Under the pieces are notes generated by a model. That model worked only from the letters and a program-made list of their open reading frames with translations. It ran no database searches and was not told where the DNA came from. Source: Thioalkalivibrio sp. (GTDB lineage Bacteria > Pseudomonadota > Gammaproteobacteria > Ectothiorhodospirales > Ectothiorhodospiraceae). From it: a stretch of DNA of 6,855 nt. Location of the stretch: NCBI GenBank assembly GCA_018224485.1, contig JAGTVE010000223.1, forward strand, positions 1 to 6,855, written 5' to 3'. Below, piece by piece: positions 4,173 to 6,855 of the stretch (within the stretch, counting starts at the first letter, position 1; every line of letters starts with the position of its first letter). The translations under genes were made by a program, and so were the position numbers.

Positions 4173-6855
4173 ATGTCCGAATCCCGAGACGATTCGCAAC
4201 AACGGACCGCCTGGCACGCCCTCTCCGGTAATGAGGCCCTGGAGAGGCTCGACAGCCGCGAGCACGGCCTGAGCGCTGACGAAGCCAGGGAGCGAATGGA
4301 CAGGTATGGTCCCAACCGCCTGCGCGAAGAGCAGGGGCGACCCTGGTGGCGCCGGTTGCTGGACCAGTTCAACAACGTGCTCATCATCATCCTCCTGATC
4401 GCCGGGGCGGCGACAGTGGTTCTGGGTCAGTGGGTCGATGCGGGGGCCATCTTCGCCGTGGTCTTCATCAACGCCGCCATCGGCTTCTTCCAGGAGGGCA
4501 AGGCGGAGCGGGCCCTGGAGAGTATCAAGGGGATGCTCTCGCCGAAGGCCAGGGTGATTCGCGATGGCCGGCGCAGAGAGGTGGACGCAGAGGCACTGGT
4601 GCCAGGCGACGTGGTGACCCTTGCCGCCGGCGACCGGGTCCCCGCCGATGTGCGCCTGCTCGACACCAAGCGGCTGCGCACCCAGGAGGCCGCCCTCACC
4701 GGCGAATCGGAGGCGATGGGCAAGCAGACCGATCCGGTGGATGAGGAAACGGAGCTGGCGGACCGCACCTCCATGGCCTTCGCCGGAACCATGACTGTCG
4801 AGGGCAGCGCGACGGCAGTGGTGGTGGACACCGGCCAGCACACCGAGATCGGCCGAATCTCCGAGATGCTGGAGGAGGTCGAGCATGTGCAGACACCTCT
4901 GCTGCGCCAGCTCGACCATTTCGCCAGGGTCCTGGCGGTGATCATCATCGGCGTGGCCGCCGCGATGGCGTTATATGGCGTACTCCTCCACGATCGGAGC
5001 TGGAGCGAGATGTTCCTGGCTGCCGTGGGCCTTGCGGTGGCGGCCATCCCCCAGGGTCTGCCAGCCCTGGTCACCATCACCCTGGCCCTGGGCGTGCAGC
5101 GCATGGCCAGGCGCAACGCCATCATCCGCCGCCTACCAGCAGTGGAGACCCTTGGCTCCGTATCCACCATTTACTCCGACAAGACCGGCACTCTGACCCG
5201 CAACGAGATGACCCTCCAGGCTGCCTTGCTCGGCGACGGCGAGGTACAGGTGGGCGGGGTCGGCTTTACCCCGGAGGGCGACTTCCGCCGCGGCGCCAGC
5301 GAGGAAGAGAAGGGCGAGCGTCTCGATCCCGACGAGCACCCGCTGCTGAAACGCTTCCTGACCGCGAGTGTGCTCTGCAACGATGCCGAGCTGCAGCAGC
5401 ATGAGGACGAATGGACCATCGAGGGTGACCCAACCGAGGGAGCCCTGATGGTGGCCGGCGCCAAGGCCGGCTGGGATACAAGGCAGATGCGTAACGAGTC
5501 CAAGCGCATCGACGCCATCCCCTTCGCCGCCGAATACAAATACATGGCCACCCTGGATCAGGACCCACAAGGCGATCAGTTGATGATCCACGTCAAGGGC
5601 GCCCCGGAGGTGGTCCTTGAACGCTGCGACAGGCTTGCGACCCTAGACGGCGACCGCGAATTGGACCGCGGCACCTGGGCGGAGAGGATCCAGGACCTTT
5701 CCAGCCGCGGGTACCGGGTGTTGGCTGTGGCCGACAAGCGCGGTGCCGGCGGCGACGAGCTGAAAGACGAGGATGTGGAATCCGGCCTGGTTCTGCTGGG
5801 CCTGGCCGGACTGCTCGACCCACCTCGGGACGCCGCCATCCAGGCGGTGGAGCGCTGTCGCGATGCCGGTATCCAGGTCAAGATGGTCACCGGTGACCAT
5901 GCCCTCACCGCCCGCGCCATCGCCGAACAACTCGGGCTGGACCGAACCGACGAGGCACTCAGCGGCAGCGATATCGCCGAACTCTCCGATGAAGAGATCC
6001 TTCGACGTGAGGGCGACGTGGACGTCTTTGCCCGTGCGGCTCCCGAGCACAAGCTGCGCCTGGTGGAGGCGGTGCAGTCCCGCGGCGGCGTCTGTGTGAT
6101 GACCGGCGACGGGGTCAATGATGCGCCGAGCCTCAAGCGCGCGGACGTCGGCATCGCGATGGGGATCCAGGGTACGGAGGCGGCCAAGGAGGCAGCGGAG
6201 ATGGTGCTTGCGGACGACAATTTCGCCTCCATCGCCAACGCGGTGGAGGAGGGGCGCACCATCTACGACAATATCAAGAAGGCCATCACCTTCCTGTTGC
6301 CGAGCAACGGCGGCGAGGCCCTCGCCATCCTTGGCGCCGTGCTGCTGGCCACCGCCTTGCCGATCACCCCGGTGCAGATCCTCTGGATCAATATGGTGAC
6401 CGCCGTCACCCTGGGACTGGCCCTGGCCTTCGAGCCGGCCGAGGCTGACGTGATGCGGCGCAAGCCACGGAAGCCGGACGCCCCGATCCTCGATCGCTTC
6501 CTGGCCTGGCGGGTTGTGTTTGTTTCCCTGCTTTTGGTCTCTGCGGTGTTCGGCCTGTTCCTCTGGCATACGCAGGCCGGCGGCGATGTGGACGTGGCCC
6601 GCACCCTCGCGGTGAACATGCTGGTGGCCGGTGAAATCGTCTACCTGTTCAACGCCCGCCTGCTGACCGAGCGCTCCCTGTCCGCCAAGGGCCTGTTCGG
6701 AAGCCGTGCGGCGTTGATCGCGGCAGGTCTGGTGATCGTGTTTCAACTGCTTTGGACCTATACCGGCCCGATGCAGTACCTGTTCGGGAGTGCTCCTCTG
6801 GAGCTCTGGCACTGGGGGATCATTGCTGCGGTGGCAGTGGCCATCTTCCTGCTGG
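4173..6855 (+). CDS. P2-type (SERCA-like) cation-transporting ATPase, 3' end cut by window
   Basis: The frame is open for 894 residues to the window edge, close to the family's usual length of about 900, so only a few residues are missing. Order of parts: cytosolic N-terminal domain (about 13-60), M1-M2 (about 67-106), actuator domain with TGES (176-179), M3-M4 (about 252-305), phosphorylation site DKTGT with Asp336, nucleotide domain with KGAPE (475-479), TGD (573-575), hinge TGDGVND (644-650), then M5-M10. It pumps cations across the inner membrane using ATP. At the transport site, M5 keeps Asn712 and Glu715 (SNGGE) and M6 keeps Asn740 and Thr743. M4, however, reads PQGLP (Gln294 in place of Glu), and M6 has Ala744 where SERCA has Asp. 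The ion is therefore uncertain: Ca2+, Na+ or another. The ATG at 4173 follows AGAGGAA by 12 nt, a slightly long gap. It appears to be a single gene with its own structured leader. Confidence 0.93.
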   Translation, partial: MSESRDDSQQRTAWHALSGNEALERLDSREHGLSADEARERMDRYGPNRLREEQGRPWWRRLLDQFNNVLIIILLIAGAATVVLGQWVDAGAIFAVVFINAAIGFFQEGKAERALESIKGMLSPKARVIRDGRRREVDAEALVPGDVVTLAAGDRVPADVRLLDTKRLRTQEAALTGESEAMGKQTDPVDEETELADRTSMAFAGTMTVEGSATAVVVDTGQHTEIGRISEMLEEVEHVQTPLLRQLDHFARVLAVIIIGVAAAMALYGVLLHDRSWSEMFLAAVGLAVAAIPQGLPALVTITLALGVQRMARRNAIIRRLPAVETLGSVSTIYSDKTGTLTRNEMTLQAALLGDGEVQVGGVGFTPEGDFRRGASEEEKGERLDPDEHPLLKRFLTASVLCNDAELQQHEDEWTIEGDPTEGALMVAGAKAGWDTRQMRNESKRIDAIPFAAEYKYMATLDQDPQGDQLMIHVKGAPEVVLERCDRLATLDGDRELDRGTWAERIQDLSSRGYRVLAVADKRGAGGDELKDEDVESGLVLLGLAGLLDPPRDAAIQAVERCRDAGIQVKMVTGDHALTARAIAEQLGLDRTDEALSGSDIAELSDEEILRREGDVDVFARAAPEHKLRLVEAVQSRGGVCVMTGDGVNDAPSLKRADVGIAMGIQGTEAAKEAAEMVLADDNFASIANAVEEGRTIYDNIKKAITFLLPSNGGEALAILGAVLLATALPITPVQILWINMVTAVTLGLALAFEPAEADVMRRKPRKPDAPILDRFLAWRVVFVSLLLVSAVFGLFLWHTQAGGDVDVARTLAVNMLVAGEIVYLFNARLLTERSLSAKGLFGSRAALIAAGLVIVFQLLWTYTGPMQYLFGSAPLELWHWGIIAAVAVAIFLL

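Noticed and set aside
4152..5591. Several - strand frames of 126 to 255 codons opposite the ATPase
   Set aside because: They overlap one another and the ATPase, lack ribosome sites and show biased low-information composition.
5643..6812. 389-codon open frame on the - strand opposite the ATPase
   Set aside because: His/Gln/Gly-rich translation with no domain features, opposite highly conserved P-type ATPase motifs; a codon-bias shadow.

Overview
The window reads as chromosomal DNA from a high-GC, Gram-negative bacterium, most likely a gammaproteobacterium. Three things suggest this: strong G/C bias at third codon positions, a cluster of REP-type palindromes of the GT(A/G)GGAGCG...GCGA class known from Pseudomonas and related gammaproteobacteria, and the gene content. 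I cannot name the genus. No CRISPR array, rRNA, tRNA, prophage or intact transposase gene is visible.

Layout from left to right. (1) 1-69 is the last 22 codons of a DksA/TraR-type zinc-finger regulator on the + strand. (2) 70-376 is non-coding and carries five REP-like palindromes in alternating orientation. They sit between two convergent genes, a classic REP location. (3) 377-2868 on the - strand is a probable two-gene operon: an MFS transporter (1654-2868), then after 29 nt a glycosyltransferase of the DUF3524/GTDC1 type (377-1624). The latter resembles the animal tRNA-queuosine mannosyltransferase QTMAN. (4) 2869-3012 is a divergent intergenic region with candidate promoter elements and a small dyad. 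(5) 3013-3765 on the + strand encodes a secreted or membrane-anchored metzincin-like zinc protease. (6) 3766-4172 is a 407-nt non-coding stretch. It starts with a relatively AT-rich block of nested inverted repeats, possibly a mobile-element remnant, and continues into a leader with two strong dyads. (7) 4173-6855 on the + strand is a nearly complete P2-type cation-transporting ATPase. It is cut by the window end after 894 residues.

The genes do not form one pathway. The most interesting points are the bacterial homologue of the queuosine-tRNA mannosyltransferase next to a DksA-type gene; the P-type ATPase whose transport site departs from the SERCA pattern at two acidic ligands (PEGLP to PQGLP in M4, TD to TA in M6); and the structured leader in front of that ATPase. 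I saw no convincing evidence of a wholly new multi-gene system.
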